A DNA stretch of 15,831 nucleotides from Caldilineaceae bacterium (GTDB taxonomy: Bacteria; Chloroflexota; Anaerolineae; Caldilineales; Caldilineaceae): the NCBI GenBank assembly GCA_020634755.1, contig JACKBC010000075.1, forward strand, positions 1-15,831, written 5' to 3'. Both the position numbers and the translations under genes were made by a program. This document shows positions 6,135 through 13,229 of this stretch, one piece after another. The notes under the pieces are model-generated. The model saw only the letters and a list, made by a program, of their open reading frames with translations. It made no database searches and was not told where the DNA came from. Numbering within the stretch: position 1 is the stretch's first letter; the number at the start of each line of letters is the position of its first letter.

Positions 6135-8000
6135 TTATCCTAAAATCTCATCAATTTTGGCCTTAACATTGGCGATTTTCATGGGGCGAGCCGTCATGTT
6201 GGTGTACGAAATTACGTTGACGTCTAGCTTGCCGCGCAGCAGCATGGCTAGCTGGCCATTGTTCATTTCGGGCACCAATACGTGCTTATAGCGGCCCAGC
6301 AGTTCTTTGAAATTGCGCGGCAAAGGGTTGATGTAGCGCAACTGGGCGTGGGCCACCGATTTGCCCTCTCGTTGCGCACGCTGCACGGCGGAACGCACCA
6401 CGCCATATGGGCCGCCCCAGCTTACGACCAGCAGATCGCCACGCTTGGGGCCAAATACGTCCTGTTCGGGGATGGCATTGGCCAGGCGCGCCACCTTTTC
6501 GGCGCGTTCACGGTTCATCTGCTCGTTGTGCGCCGGATCGTATGACACGTTGCCCGTATTGGGCGCCTTGCTCAGACCACCCACGCGATGTTCCAATCCC
6601 GGTGTGCCCGGAATGGCCCACGGGCGGGCCAGCGTCTCTTCGTTGCGCAGATAGGGCAGAAATGGACCGTCGCCATTGTGCATGGGGCCGGGATGCGTCA
6701 CCTCAATTGTGGGGATGTCTTCGGCATTGGGAATGCGCCACGGCTCGGCGCTATTGGCCAGGAACCCTTCGGAAAGGATAAAGGCGGGACACATGGCGCG
6801 CACGGCCAGGCGCGCTGCCTCAATGGCAATATCAAAACAGTCTGCCGGGCTGGCTGGCGCCACTATAATGACCGGGCTTTCGCCGTTGCGGCCATACATG
6901 GCTTGCAGCAGGTCGGACTGTTCCGTCTTGGTGGGCAGACCGGTGCTGGGGCCGCCGCGCTGTACATTGACGATGATCATGGGCAGCTCGAGCATTACGC
7001 CCAGCCCAATGGCTTCGCTCTTGAGCGCGACGCCTGGCCCGCTGGTGCCGGTGACGGCCAGCGCACCGCCAAAGGCCGCACCCACGACGGAGCCCATGGC
7101 GGCAATCTCATCTTCGGCCTGGAAGGTGCGCACGTCAAAGTTGCGCAGCGGGGCTAACGCATGCAAAATATCGCTGGCCGGCGTAATGGGATAGGTGCCA
7201 TAAAAGAGCGGCTTGCCCATTTTCTGCGCCGCAGTGACCAGCCCCATGGCCAACGCCTCGTTGCCCGTCACTTTGCGATAGGTGCCGGCGGGGAGCGAAG
7301 CCGGGCGCACCATGTAGCGGCGCTGGAACGTTTCGGTGGTTTCGCCATAGAAATAGCCGGTCTGCATAGCCTTAAAGTTGGCCGCGGCAATCTCCGGGCG
7401 CTTGGCAAATTTGGCGTAGAGCCAATCTTTGGTGGTCTCCATGGAGCGGTCAAACATCCAGAAGACCAAGCCCAACGCAAAGAAATTCTGGCTGCGGTCT
7501 TTTTCCCGATTGGATAGGTCGGTGAATTCATCCAGCGCGTTGCGGTTCAACGTGGTCATGGCAACTTCCATGACTTGATACCCTTGCAGCGAATTATCCT
7601 CCAGCGGATTTGCCTTATAGCCGGCCTTGGCCAAATTCTGCTTGGTAAAGGCATCGGTATTCACCACAATAATGCCGCCTTTTTCCAGCTCGGGCAGGCT
7701 GGCCTTCAGCGCCGCCGGATTCATGGCAATGAGCACCTGGGGCGCATCACCGGGCGTTAAAATGTCCTGGCTGGAAAAGTGGACTTGAAAGCCGCTGACG
7801 CCGGCCAGCGTGCCCGCCGGCGCCCGAATTTCTGCCGGAAAGTCGGGCATGGTGCTAATGTCGTTACCCAGCACGGCGGATGTGTTGGTGAACTGCGTGC
7901 CCGTGAGCTGCATGCCGTCGCCAGAGTCGCCGGCAAAGCGAATGGCCACAGATTCAAGTTCTTCAATAACAGGTTGTTCTTTTGTAATTGTTTCGGTCAT
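6135..8000 (-). CDS. korA: 2-oxoacid:ferredoxin oxidoreductase, fused gamma-alpha subunit
   Basis: A 621-residue protein of the fused type. The gamma domain (about 15-225) begins ESVAIRFAGDSGDGMQLTG and contains MPDFPAEIRAPAGT and IAMNPAAL. The alpha domain (about 243-621) carries YPITPAS (270-276), the 2-oxoacid/CoA-binding region of the family, then TGTSGPG (317-323) and VQRGGPSTGLPTK (346-358). No ferredoxin-like 4Fe-4S domain is present, as expected for the two-subunit class in which the only cluster lies in the beta subunit. Together with KorB it makes acyl-CoA and reduced ferredoxin; 2-oxoglutarate is the likely substrate in a ferredoxin-linked TCA cycle, but pyruvate or broad specificity cannot be excluded. 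It lies 87 bases after the CBS gene; AGAG is a weak ribosome-binding site about 9 bases before the ATG. Confidence 0.95.
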   Translation of the reverse strand: MTETITKEQPVIEELESVAIRFAGDSGDGMQLTGTQFTNTSAVLGNDISTMPDFPAEIRAPAGTLAGVSGFQVHFSSQDILTPGDAPQVLIAMNPAALKASLPELEKGGIIVVNTDAFTKQNLAKAGYKANPLEDNSLQGYQVMEVAMTTLNRNALDEFTDLSNREKDRSQNFFALGLVFWMFDRSMETTKDWLYAKFAKRPEIAAANFKAMQTGYFYGETTETFQRRYMVRPASLPAGTYRKVTGNEALAMGLVTAAQKMGKPLFYGTYPITPASDILHALAPLRNFDVRTFQAEDEIAAMGSVVGAAFGGALAVTGTSGPGVALKSEAIGLGVMLELPMIIVNVQRGGPSTGLPTKTEQSDLLQAMYGRNGESPVIIVAPASPADCFDIAIEAARLAVRAMCPAFILSEGFLANSAEPWRIPNAEDIPTIEVTHPGPMHNGDGPFLPYLRNEETLARPWAIPGTPGLEHRVGGLSKAPNTGNVSYDPAHNEQMNRERAEKVARLANAIPEQDVFGPKRGDLLVVSWGGPYGVVRSAVQRAQREGKSVAHAQLRYINPLPRNFKELLGRYKHVLVPEMNNGQLAMLLRGKLDVNVISYTNMTARPMKIANVKAKIDEILG

Positions 8001-8049
8001 AATGTTTATCTCTATAAATATAGTTTACAAATTGGTGGATTGCGAAGGC

Positions 8050-8073
8050 CCAATCAACCAATCGATCAATCAG
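8050..8073. repeat. Three imperfect 8-bp tandem units between the CBS gene and korA
   Basis: CCAATCAA, CCAATCGA and TCAATCAG follow one another without spacing. The unit length equals 8 bases and each differs from the next at one to three positions. It lies in the 87-base spacer before korA. No function is evident; slippage-prone repeat in a leader is the simplest reading. Confidence 0.5.
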
Positions 8074-8087
8074 CTAATACCTTTGCC

Positions 8088-8558
8088 TCATCCCCCTTCT
8101 TGCTTACGCGGGAAGCGCTCCGGATCGGGCGGGCGGTTGAGAATTTCCACCGGATAGCGAGAAGCCAGAAAATTGATGATAGACTGATGCGTCATGTCTC
8201 CCAAGATCGCGCCATGCTCATCGACGGCGGGCAGATTGCGGAAGTGGTTTTCATCCATGGCGCGCAGGGCGGCGGCCGCCGACAAATCTGGGCGAATGGT
8301 GACGGGCGCTTTGGTCATCACGTCATCAATGGGTGCATCCAACGTTTCTGGCGCGTTGACCACTCTGCGCAATACATCGCGGTCTGTAAAAATGCCCACC
8401 AGCTTGTCATTGGCATCGGTGATCAAACAGACGTTGTGGCGCTCTGCCCGCAGCTGGGCCAACACATCCCGCACGGCCGCGCCGCTGGACGCCTTGGAAA
8501 ATCCCGATAGCCCCAAATGCGATACCTGCTCTTCACGTAATTCGGATTCTAACGTCAT
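8088..8558 (-). CDS. Stand-alone CBS-pair protein, first gene of the Kor operon
   Basis: A 156-residue protein made almost wholly of two CBS motifs, about residues 8-67 (CLITDANDKLVGIFTDRDVL) and 75-135 (DVMTKAPVTIRPD, FRNLPAVDEHG). The tail SRYPVEILNRPPDP resembles a C-terminal signature seen in a group of small bacterial CBS proteins. The sequence is clearly related to the CBS pair at the end of KorB: both have LVGIFT[DE]RDVL and a M-T-x-x-PVTI-x-PD segment. CBS pairs sense adenine nucleotides or SAM and usually dimerise into a disc. Position directly before korA on the same strand points to a regulator or partner of the Kor complex. AAGGAG, 6-7 bases before the ATG, is the strongest ribosome-binding site of this operon. 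Confidence 0.9.
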   Translation of the reverse strand: MTLESELREEQVSHLGLSGFSKASSGAAVRDVLAQLRAERHNVCLITDANDKLVGIFTDRDVLRRVVNAPETLDAPIDDVMTKAPVTIRPDLSAAAALRAMDENHFRNLPAVDEHGAILGDMTHQSIINFLASRYPVEILNRPPDPERFPRKQEGG

Positions 8559-8588
8559 AAGGTCTCCTTTTGCATGATCCGTTGTGCC

Positions 8589-8661
8589 TATCCAGCCGTA
8601 GCCTGAGCCTGTCGAAGACCACCTCCGCCTTCGACAGGCTCAGCCCTCGCGCGCCTGGATA
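8589..8661. repeat. CTTCGACAGGCTCAG-type hairpin repeat, copy 1
   Basis: The arm CTGAGCCTGTCGAAG (8603-8617) is an exact complement of CTTCGACAGGCTCAG (8629-8643). The outer ends TATCCAG (8589-8595) and CTGGATA (8655-8661) also pair exactly. This motif is one I recognise as a widespread intergenic palindrome in environmental bacterial genomes. It lies just upstream of the CBS-korA-korB genes and would be in the promoter or leader region of that operon. Confidence 0.75.
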
Positions 8662-8678
8662 ATTACAATCCGTTTACA

Positions 8679-8770
8679 TACTCAGTACACCGCAACAGTG
8701 TTGGCGAGATAGGCGTCGGTCTCGTTTGGTAAATCCGACGCTATCTCTTGCCGTTGCGATCTACTGAGTA
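8679..8770. repeat. Large palindromic element, unit 1
   Basis: The ends TACTCAGTA (8679-8687) and TACTGAGTA (8762-8770) are complementary except at the centre of the 9-mer, and pairing continues inward: CCGCAAC with GTTGCGA, GAGATAG with CTATCTC, CGTCGG with CCGACG. The whole 92 bases can fold as one imperfect hairpin. There is no open reading frame. The next stretch (8775-8852) is a diverged version of the same element. Confidence 0.7.
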
Positions 8771-8774
8771 TTCA

Positions 8775-8852
8775 CAGATCGCAACAATGTCGGCAAGTGA
8801 GGTGGCCGCGTCTGGTTTTACATCCAACCCTGTCTCTGCGCTTTGCGATCTG
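8775..8852. repeat. Large palindromic element, unit 2 (diverged tandem copy)
   Basis: The ends CAGATCGCAA (8775-8784) and TTTGCGATCTG (8842-8852) are complementary, and the order of blocks copies unit 1: a CGCAAC block, a GTCGGCAAG or GTTGGCGAG block, a CGTCTGG or CGTTTGG centre, ATCC, TGTCTCT or TATCTCT, then TTGCGATCT. Unit 2 lacks some bases of unit 1. Both units are separated by only 4 bases, so this is a tandem pair of a palindromic repeat that has diverged. Confidence 0.65.
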
Positions 8853-8865
8853 CTGCTGCGTGGCA

Positions 8866-8945
8866 GAGCCTCTCTTTGACAGCCAAAGTGCGACCCACCT
8901 TCTCTCATCTGTGGAGAGAGCAAGGGGCACGTGGCGGAGAGGCTC
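8866..8945. repeat. 80-bp palindromic repeat with GAGCCTCTC ends
   Basis: The ends GAGCCTCTC (8866-8874) and GAGAGGCTC (8937-8945) are exact complements; inside lies a second pair TCTCTC (8901-8906) and GAGAGA (8914-8919). The composition matches the hairpin between korA and korB and the one before the Gfo/Idh/MocA gene, so all three may belong to one loose family. Confidence 0.6.
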
Positions 8946-8983
8946 ACCTTTTGTCATTCCTCTCGCTATATTATTTACACATA

Positions 8984-9018
8984 CGTTACGTAGCATTACG
9001 TTAAGTAGCATTACGTAG
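8984..9018. repeat. 15-bp tandem repeat, 2.3 units
   Basis: CGTTACGTAGCATTA (8984-8998) is followed directly by CGTTAAGTAGCATTA (8999-9013) and the partial unit CGTAG. The units differ at one position. The stretch is AT-rich and follows a TATATTATTTACAC run, so it could overlap a promoter, but no clear -35/-10 pair was found. Confidence 0.65.
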
Positions 9019-9269
9019 AGGAAGAATGGGCAAAATAGCTATGTGCTATTGTAGCATGGGCTTACATCGCGTTCAATTATCAGCACGTCGCAATGTAGGG
9101 CAAAGGTGAGCTTCGCAGTCGTAACGGATAAATCCGGCCGCTCGCACAGAAAAGCCGCCGCCGCGGCTAGATTCCCAGCGGTTGAGACCACTTTGCAGAG
9201 TCAGATGGATGCAATTGCCACATTTTCCGATCCAACAGCTGGGCCCGCAAGGCTGTTCCACCCATACGG
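9019..9269. other. Intergenic DNA without a recognised feature
   Basis: This part of the 875-base gap between the CBS gene and the glycosidase gene shows no credible coding sequence on either strand: short open frames exist but none begins with a ribosome-binding site or gives a recognisable protein. No RNA gene was recognised. Confidence 0.5.
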
Positions 9270-9293
9270 TGATATAATCAATAAAACCGGTAC
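9270..9293 (+). promoter_or_regulatory. Extended -10 promoter with overlapping ACCGGT operator-like site
   Basis: TGATATAAT (9270-9278) is a perfect extended -10 element (TGnTATAAT); there is no good -35, as is common for that class. The start point would fall near 9285, right on AAAACCGGTACC (9283-9294). A repressor bound there would block transcription of the glycosidase gene. Similar ACCGGT-centred sites occur before the esterase gene at the right end of the window. The regulator is unknown; LacI-family operators often have such a CG-centred palindrome. Confidence 0.5.
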
Positions 9294-9297
9294 CTAT

Positions 9298-9364
9298 CTA
9301 GGTGTTGCCTGAGCTTATCGAAGGCAACGCTGGGCTTCGACAAGCTCTGCCCTCAAGCACCTGA
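9298..9364. repeat. CTTCGACAGGCTCAG-type hairpin repeat, copy 2 (diverged)
   Basis: GCCTGAGCTTATCGAAG (9307-9323) pairs with CTTCGACAAGCTCTGCC (9335-9351) with few mismatches, and outer AGGTG (9300-9304) pairs with CACCT (9358-9362). It is the same family as the repeat at 8589-8661. It lies between the predicted transcription start (about 9285) and the glycosidase ATG (9434), so it would form a hairpin in the mRNA leader. Confidence 0.7.
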
Positions 9365-9433
9365 ATCGTTGCTAAAACTGTGTGTGAAATCCACGACCAG
9401 ACAATCACCAGCCACAAAGTGCCCAACGTACGT

Positions 9434-11869
9434 ATGAATCAAATTTCCGCTCCGCAGGCCGTCTTTCGCAACCCACCTACCGAATATGGCATTATGCCTT
9501 TTTGGTTCTGGAATGATGATCTGGACGAAGCCGAGCTCTTGCGCCAGATTGGTGAGTTTCATGCCAAAGGTTTTGGCGGTTTTCTGCTGCATCCCCGGGT
9601 CGGCCTGTCGCGGCGCATTGGGTATCTGACCGATGAATATTTTCGGCTGGCCCATGTAGTTGTGGCCGAGGCCGCGCGTCTCGGCATGAAAGTGGTGCTC
9701 TACGATGAAGGCTCCTATCCGTCCGGCTCGGCTCAGGGCAAAGTGGTAGCTGCCGACCCAACGCATGCCTCGCGCTGCATCATTATGCAGCAAAAAGAGA
9801 TCAGCGGTCCCGCCCAGGGCTATTGGCATCCCAATCCGGGCCGGGGGCTCAGCGATGAACTGCTTTGCGTGGTGGCGGCGCGTGAATCCGCTCCCAATTG
9901 CGTAGACCCCGAATCGCTGACGCTGCTGCCGGTGCAAGCGCCGGAACTGGTACACTATGAGCTGCCGGCCGGTCAATGGCGGCTGCTGGCGATTTGGCAC
10001 GTCTACAGCGGCGGCGCCATTCGCGGCGTCCACGCTGAAGAAGATGATGGCCATGCGCTGGCCCCCGCGGCTGGCGATCTGCTCAATCCAGCGGCCGTGG
10101 CTTCGTTTATTCAGCTGACCCACGACCAATATTACGCCCATCTACATGCCTATTTTGGCAACACCATTGTGGCCATGTTTACCGATGAGCCCATGATGCT
10201 GGGGCGCGGCGCCAAGCGCCGTCCCGCACCCTGGCCCTTTACCCACGGTTTTGTCGATGAATTGCAGGCTCGGTGGGATGAAGATGTGCGGCGTTGGCTG
10301 CCCGCGCTGTGGTTAGATTGTGGTCCGCGCACAGATGATTTTCGGCAAATGGTGACGCGCGCGCTCTATGACCGGCTAGAGCGCGTCTTCTATGGCGCAC
10401 AGAGCCAATGGTGCGAGAATCACGGCATTGCGCTCACGGGCCATCCAGCCGAAAGCAACGACTTTGGCGCGCTGCGTCAATTTCAATGGCCCGGTCAGGA
10501 TATGGTCTGGCGCTGGGTGACGCCCGGCGCGGCGTCGGCGCTGGAAGGGGCGCACTCGTGCGCGCCCAAGTGCGCCAGCAGCGCCGCCGCGCTGCAAGGC
10601 AGTCGCCGCAATGCGTCGGAAGTACTGGGCGCATATGGCTGGCAACTCACGCTGGACGAGGCCAAGTGGCTGCTGGATTGGCACTTGGTACGCGGCAATA
10701 ACCTCTTTTATCTGCACGCCTGTTTCTACTCTGTGCGCGGGCGGCGCGCCTTTGAGAGCGAGCCGGATATTGGCATCCACAACGTTTGGTGGCCCTATTT
10801 TGGCCTGTTGGGCGCCTATCTGCGGCGCGTCTGCTGGTTGCTGAGCGATTGCGCCCAAGTGTGCCAGGTGGCCATTTTGACCGACGGCAACGCCGCGGCC
10901 TGGCAGGCGGCCAAGGTGCTCTATGAAAATCAGATCGACTTTATTTATGTTGATGAACCGGCGCTGGCGCAAGCGCGAGTGGAAAATGGGGAAGTGGTCG
11001 TCGGCAACCAACGTTTTCGCGCCATCATTTGCGATCCGCCAGATGTAGCTGGGCAGGCGCACCTGCATGAATTTGTGCAGTCCGGCGGGCAAGTACTAAC
11101 CGAGTGGACTGCGGACACGTTGGTTTCGGCGTTGCGCCAGACCGTTGCGCGCGATATCGATTTCCCCAACGCACCCGATTTGCGTTTTATCCATGTACAA
11201 AAAGAGGGGCGCGAGTGCTATTTCTTGGTAAATGCCGGTGAAGAACCGATTGCGGGCGAACTTTCGCTGGCCGTAGCGGGCGCGTTAGAATGTTGGGATC
11301 CGCTGGACGGAACGACGCGGCCCTGGCCCGCCATCGTGCGCAACGGGCGGTTGCATACGCACCTGCGGCTGGCGCGGCGGCAAGCGCTGATCCTGGCCGT
11401 CGATCCCGGTGGTGAGCCAATGGGCGAGTGCGCCCTGCCGCCACAGCCCGGCGATGCGCTATTACGCTTGGATGGCCCCTGGCGCGCGGCAAATGCGGAG
11501 GACGCACCGGCGTCTGTTCCCTGTCCTGGCGATTGGGCGCAGGCGCCGGGATGGGAGACCTTCGCGGGCACGCTCACATTTCGCACCCAGTTCAGCTTGA
11601 CTGCGGCGCAGGTGGACCAGCCGCTTTTTCTCGATTTGGGCCGCGTGGGCGACATTGCCGAAGCGTGCGTAAACGGTGTGCTGGCGGGCGTTTGTGCCTG
11701 GGCGCCATACGTGTTGCGGATTGACGCCGCTTGCCAATCCGGCGATAATCAGCTTGAGATTCGCATTACCAATTCTGCGGCCAATTTTTACGAAGGTATG
11801 CAGTTGCCATCGGGATTGCTGACGCAGCCGCTCATTCGCACGGCCAAGGTAGCGCCGGCTCCGAATTGA
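9434..11869 (+). CDS. Glycoside hydrolase, GH106-like (alpha-L-rhamnosidase superfamily), with C-terminal jelly-roll domain
   Basis: An 811-residue protein. The N-terminal part has the pattern of the GH106 (alpha-L-rhamnosidase) barrel: MPFWFWNDDLDEAELLRQI (21-39), KGFGGFLLHPRVGL (45-58), VVLYDEGSYPSGSAQGKV (87-104), FTDEP (249-253), LTGHPAESND (334-343), then WHLVRGNNLFYLHACFYS. Glu252 and Glu340 are candidate catalytic acids, which I infer from position only. The last ~130 residues (from about 680) form a galactose-binding-like beta domain with LDLGRVGDIAEACVNG and SGDNQLEIRITN. No signal peptide is seen, so it probably acts in the cytoplasm on imported oligosaccharides. The ATG at 9434 begins the family N-terminus; an in-frame GTG at 9380 is possible, and neither has a good ribosome-binding site. 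A Cys-rich insert lies near residues 372-383. Specificity for rhamnose is not proven. Confidence 0.75.
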   Translation: MNQISAPQAVFRNPPTEYGIMPFWFWNDDLDEAELLRQIGEFHAKGFGGFLLHPRVGLSRRIGYLTDEYFRLAHVVVAEAARLGMKVVLYDEGSYPSGSAQGKVVAADPTHASRCIIMQQKEISGPAQGYWHPNPGRGLSDELLCVVAARESAPNCVDPESLTLLPVQAPELVHYELPAGQWRLLAIWHVYSGGAIRGVHAEEDDGHALAPAAGDLLNPAAVASFIQLTHDQYYAHLHAYFGNTIVAMFTDEPMMLGRGAKRRPAPWPFTHGFVDELQARWDEDVRRWLPALWLDCGPRTDDFRQMVTRALYDRLERVFYGAQSQWCENHGIALTGHPAESNDFGALRQFQWPGQDMVWRWVTPGAASALEGAHSCAPKCASSAAALQGSRRNASEVLGAYGWQLTLDEAKWLLDWHLVRGNNLFYLHACFYSVRGRRAFESEPDIGIHNVWWPYFGLLGAYLRRVCWLLSDCAQVCQVAILTDGNAAAWQAAKVLYENQIDFIYVDEPALAQARVENGEVVVGNQRFRAIICDPPDVAGQAHLHEFVQSGGQVLTEWTADTLVSALRQTVARDIDFPNAPDLRFIHVQKEGRECYFLVNAGEEPIAGELSLAVAGALECWDPLDGTTRPWPAIVRNGRLHTHLRLARRQALILAVDPGGEPMGECALPPQPGDALLRLDGPWRAANAEDAPASVPCPGDWAQAPGWETFAGTLTFRTQFSLTAAQVDQPLFLDLGRVGDIAEACVNGVLAGVCAWAPYVLRIDAACQSGDNQLEIRITNSAANFYEGMQLPSGLLTQPLIRTAKVAPAPN
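10547..10567 (+). repeat. Short GC palindrome inside the glycosidase reading frame
   Basis: GCGCAC (10550-10555) and GTGCGC (10558-10563) are exact complements separated by 2 bases, framed by GGG and GCCC; a further GTGCGCC follows. In frame it encodes GAHSCAPKCASS (about residues 372-383), which sits in a loop where related proteins have no such Cys-containing run that I recall. It looks like a repeat taken up in frame. Confidence 0.4.
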
Positions 11870-12053
11870 CCTGCTACCCATGAAAACGGCTGTTCTCTTA
11901 GGCAGTGCGACGCACATTAACCGCTTCTATTAGATTACAGTATGTATGCACATGCCTCATATTGAGTGTCAACGTAATAAGTGTCAACACGGCTCTTACT
12001 GAGGGTTGTGTCCCAAATTAGGGGCAATATCGCCCGCTGCGCCGTCTCTGTCT
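11870..12053. other. Spacer between glycosidase and oxidoreductase genes, with a 15-bp spaced direct repeat
   Basis: The 324-base gap (11870-12193) has no gene. AGTGTCAAC occurs at 11965-11973 and again at 11980-11988, a spacing of 15 bases, and may be a paired binding site. A short GTGCG/CGCAC inverted repeat lies near 11905. No terminator with a T run was seen after the glycosidase stop, so read-through into the oxidoreductase gene is possible. Confidence 0.4.
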
Positions 12054-12124
12054 GATTTTGCGCATCAGCGCAAAATCTGTCCCACTCCTACGAGTGGAGA
12101 GGGACGCGGCGCACTCGCAGAGTG
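12054..12124. repeat. Three consecutive small hairpins before the Gfo/Idh/MocA gene
   Basis: GATTTTGCGC/GCGCAAAATC (12054-12063 and 12068-12077, 10-bp perfect stem, 4-base loop), CCACTC/GAGTGG (about 12082-12087 and 12092-12097) and GCACTC/GAGTGC (about 12110-12115 and 12119-12124) follow each other within 71 bases. The surrounding GAGAGGGAC and GGGAGAGGCC blocks link it to the CTCTC/GAGAG repeat family at 6066 and 8866. Position 70 bases before the ATG means the hairpins lie in the leader or promoter. Confidence 0.55.
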
Positions 12125-12193
12125 CACAGCCGGGAGAGGCCCCATTCGAGGACGCCCCCTTATTGCGAGAGCCTAGCATAAAGGAATATAACA

Positions 12194-13192
12194 ATGAGCC
12201 AAGCCGTCAAAATAGGGATGTTCAGTTTTGCCCACGGACATGCAGTCTCCTATGTGGCCAATTTGCGCACGCTGGACAATGTAGAAATCAGCGGCATTTA
12301 CGATGATAACGTCCAGCGCGGCCAGCAGATGGCCAAACGTTTTGCCACCCAATATTTTGACTCAGCGGAATCGTTGCTGGATCAAGGCGTGGATGGCGCC
12401 ATTGTCTGTGCCGAAAACGCCAACCACCGGCCACTGGTGGAGCTGGCGGCCGGACGCACCGGCTACATTCTGTGCGAAAAACCGATTGCCACTACGTTGG
12501 CTGACGCCCAGTCTATGATCGATAGCTGCGCACGCACCAATACGCAGCTGCAAATTGCTTTTCCCGTGCGCTTTTCGCCACCGGTCCAGCAGCTGAAGCA
12601 ACTGCTGGATGAGGGCAAATTGGGGCGCGTCTACGCAGCCAAATGCACCAATCACGGCTCCATGCCTGGCGGCTGGTTTGTGGATAAAGCGCTTTCTGGC
12701 GGCGGCGCGGTAATCGATCATACCGTGCACGTCATCGATCTGCTGCGCTGGTTCTGGGGCGCCGAAGTGACCGAAGTTTATGCTGAGATCGGTACGAATT
12801 TGCTCTACTCCGATCTGGATATTGACGATGCCGGCATGCTCTCCTTTACATTGTCCAACGGCGTCTATGGCACGCTGGATACGAGCTGGTCGCGCAAGGG
12901 CGCATATCCCACGTGGGGTGATGTGAAACTGGAAGTGGTGGGGGAACAGGGCGCGGTACAAATGGATGCGTTTGAGCAACACGTAGCGCTCAGTTCCGAA
13001 AAAACGGGCAAGACCCAGTGGGTAAATTGGGGCAGCAATATGGACTTGGGGCTGGTGCGCGATTTTATAGATGCCATCCGCACGCGCCGTGCACCGTCAA
13101 TTACCGGTGAGGATGGATTGCGGGCGCTGGAAGTTGCCCTGGCGGCCTATCGTTCGGCAGCCGTCGGGCAACCTGTTGCCTTGGCCAATTGA
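12194..13192 (+). CDS. Gfo/Idh/MocA family oxidoreductase (NAD(P)-dependent sugar dehydrogenase-like)
   Basis: A 332-residue two-domain dehydrogenase. The Rossmann domain occupies about 1-122 and ends with the family hallmark CEKPIAT (Cys94, Glu95, Lys96, Pro97), where the Lys is catalytic. The second domain has GGGAVIDHTVHVIDLLRWFW (169-188) with Asp175, His179 and Asp182 in the usual active-site positions. The N-terminal nucleotide loop is GMFSFAHGHAVSY and lacks the textbook GxGxxG; a FAHxHA group within this family is familiar to me, so this is a subgroup trait and not damage. Such enzymes oxidise or reduce sugars, inositols or their derivatives with NAD(P). AAGGAA stands 7 bases before the ATG. 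It follows the glycosidase on the same strand after 324 bases and ends at a two-way terminator. Confidence 0.92.
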   Translation: MSQAVKIGMFSFAHGHAVSYVANLRTLDNVEISGIYDDNVQRGQQMAKRFATQYFDSAESLLDQGVDGAIVCAENANHRPLVELAAGRTGYILCEKPIATTLADAQSMIDSCARTNTQLQIAFPVRFSPPVQQLKQLLDEGKLGRVYAAKCTNHGSMPGGWFVDKALSGGGAVIDHTVHVIDLLRWFWGAEVTEVYAEIGTNLLYSDLDIDDAGMLSFTLSNGVYGTLDTSWSRKGAYPTWGDVKLEVVGEQGAVQMDAFEQHVALSSEKTGKTQWVNWGSNMDLGLVRDFIDAIRTRRAPSITGEDGLRALEVALAAYRSAAVGQPVALAN

Positions 13193-13229
13193 TGCGCTCA
13201 CGCCTAGGTGGCACCAACGCGTCTGTTTT

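Noticed and set aside
9380..9433. GTG start giving 18 more residues on the glycosidase
   Set aside because: No ribosome-binding site and the extra residues are not family-like; the ATG at 9434 is preferred, but not with certainty.
8559..9433. CRISPR array or riboswitch in the repeat-rich gap
   Set aside because: Repeats are palindromes of different types without regular spacers; no known riboswitch core was recognised.
9353..10141. Minus-strand open frame opposite the glycosidase gene (262 codons)
   Set aside because: Antisense shadow; the plus-strand frame is 811 codons with coherent family motifs.
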